Origin: Terriglobia bacterium
GTDB taxonomy: Bacteria > Acidobacteriota > Terriglobia > Terriglobales > Acidobacteriaceae
DNA: 64,000 bases
Assembly: GCA_032252755.1 (NCBI GenBank)
Contig: JAVUPY010000051.1
Span: forward strand, 62,001-126,000
Direction of reading: 5' to 3'
The notes under the pieces were generated by a model. That model was not told the DNA's origin and ran no database searches. It saw only the letters and a program-made list of their open reading frames with translations. Positions 63,893-64,000 of this stretch are shown here, piece after piece. A program made the position numbers and the translations under genes. The stretch's first letter is position 1, and each line of letters starts with the position of its first letter.

Positions 63893-64000
63893 ATGAATCT
63901 CGCCGAAGCCGTCCGGCTGGCCCTGCAATCGTTGTGGGCTAACAAATTGCGAACGGTGGTCACTCTCGCCGGAGTCGTCATCGGAGTGGCCGCCGTGATC
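63893..64000 (+). CDS. ABC transporter permease (MacB/FtsX-like), N-terminus, cut by window end
   Basis: Begins MNLAEAVRLALQSLWANK, then LRTVVTLAGVVIGVAAVI, the first transmembrane segment of MacB-type permeases. A weak CAGG site precedes the ATG. Only 36 residues are inside the window. Confidence 0.75.
   Translation, partial: MNLAEAVRLALQSLWANKLRTVVTLAGVVIGVAAVI

Overview
The window looks like chromosome from an Acidobacteriota bacterium, probably Terriglobia and Koribacter-like. This is inferred from gene content: a TonB-dependent receptor C-terminus, a HipA-like kinase/DUF3037 pair, a dnaG-rpoD order without rpsU, a DUF2007 protein and high-GC codon use. It was not tested against a database. 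No rRNA or tRNA gene was found. One structural RNA, RNase P RNA, is clear.

Layout. 1-4.8 kb: end of a TonB-dependent receptor, a Cys/Met-metabolism PLP enzyme, an MltD-like LysM transglycosylase and a histone H1-like protein with an acidic arm. 4.8-24.5 kb: a phage-derived island, almost all on the + strand. It holds a XRE/S24-like regulator (minus strand), a zinc-ribbon protein overlapping a sigma-like protein, a possible small terminase, a dual-specificity phosphatase, a secreted beta-helix/LamG protein, large terminase, a HipA-like kinase with DUF3037, portal, prohead protease, scaffold-like protein, capsid, connector and neck proteins, tail and hub proteins, an XhlA-like protein, a glucosaminidase endolysin and a small lysis-associated protein. 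No integrase, replication gene or tape measure is visible, so it is either a defective prophage or a domesticated particle/gene-transfer-like cluster.

24.5-30 kb: a minus-strand 2-oxoacid dehydrogenase operon (E1 alpha, E1 beta, DUF2007, cytochrome c, E2). 30-47 kb: DinB, Pal, lipB, hemB, a sensor kinase, mutS2, a glycosyltransferase, a P1 peptidase, glyA, a GNAT enzyme, rpiB, an enoyl-CoA hydratase, an alpha/beta hydrolase, alr and a YbaK protein. 47-55.6 kb: dnaB, a serine hydrolase with a C-terminal TPR-like tail, rpoD, dnaG and an HD nucleotidase. 55.6-64 kb: small envelope proteins, a quinone-oxidoreductase-like enzyme, a dCMP-deaminase-like protein, rnpB, a GT-C/TPR membrane protein and the start of an ABC permease.

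The most striking non-coding signal is a set of dispersed intergenic inverted repeats of at least five families. Family A forms stem-loops with 34-nt arms built from an 8-nt unit (ATCGNGCC). It sits just before the ribosome-binding sites of portal, protease, capsid and connector genes, with a looser copy before the secreted beta-helix gene. Family B is a CCCACATCTGC palindrome with six copies. Family C is built on GGCAAAACGG words, family D on CACAGAGGC words, and family E on GTCATCCCGAGCG. One family E copy lies in frame inside dnaG, adding about 18 residues.
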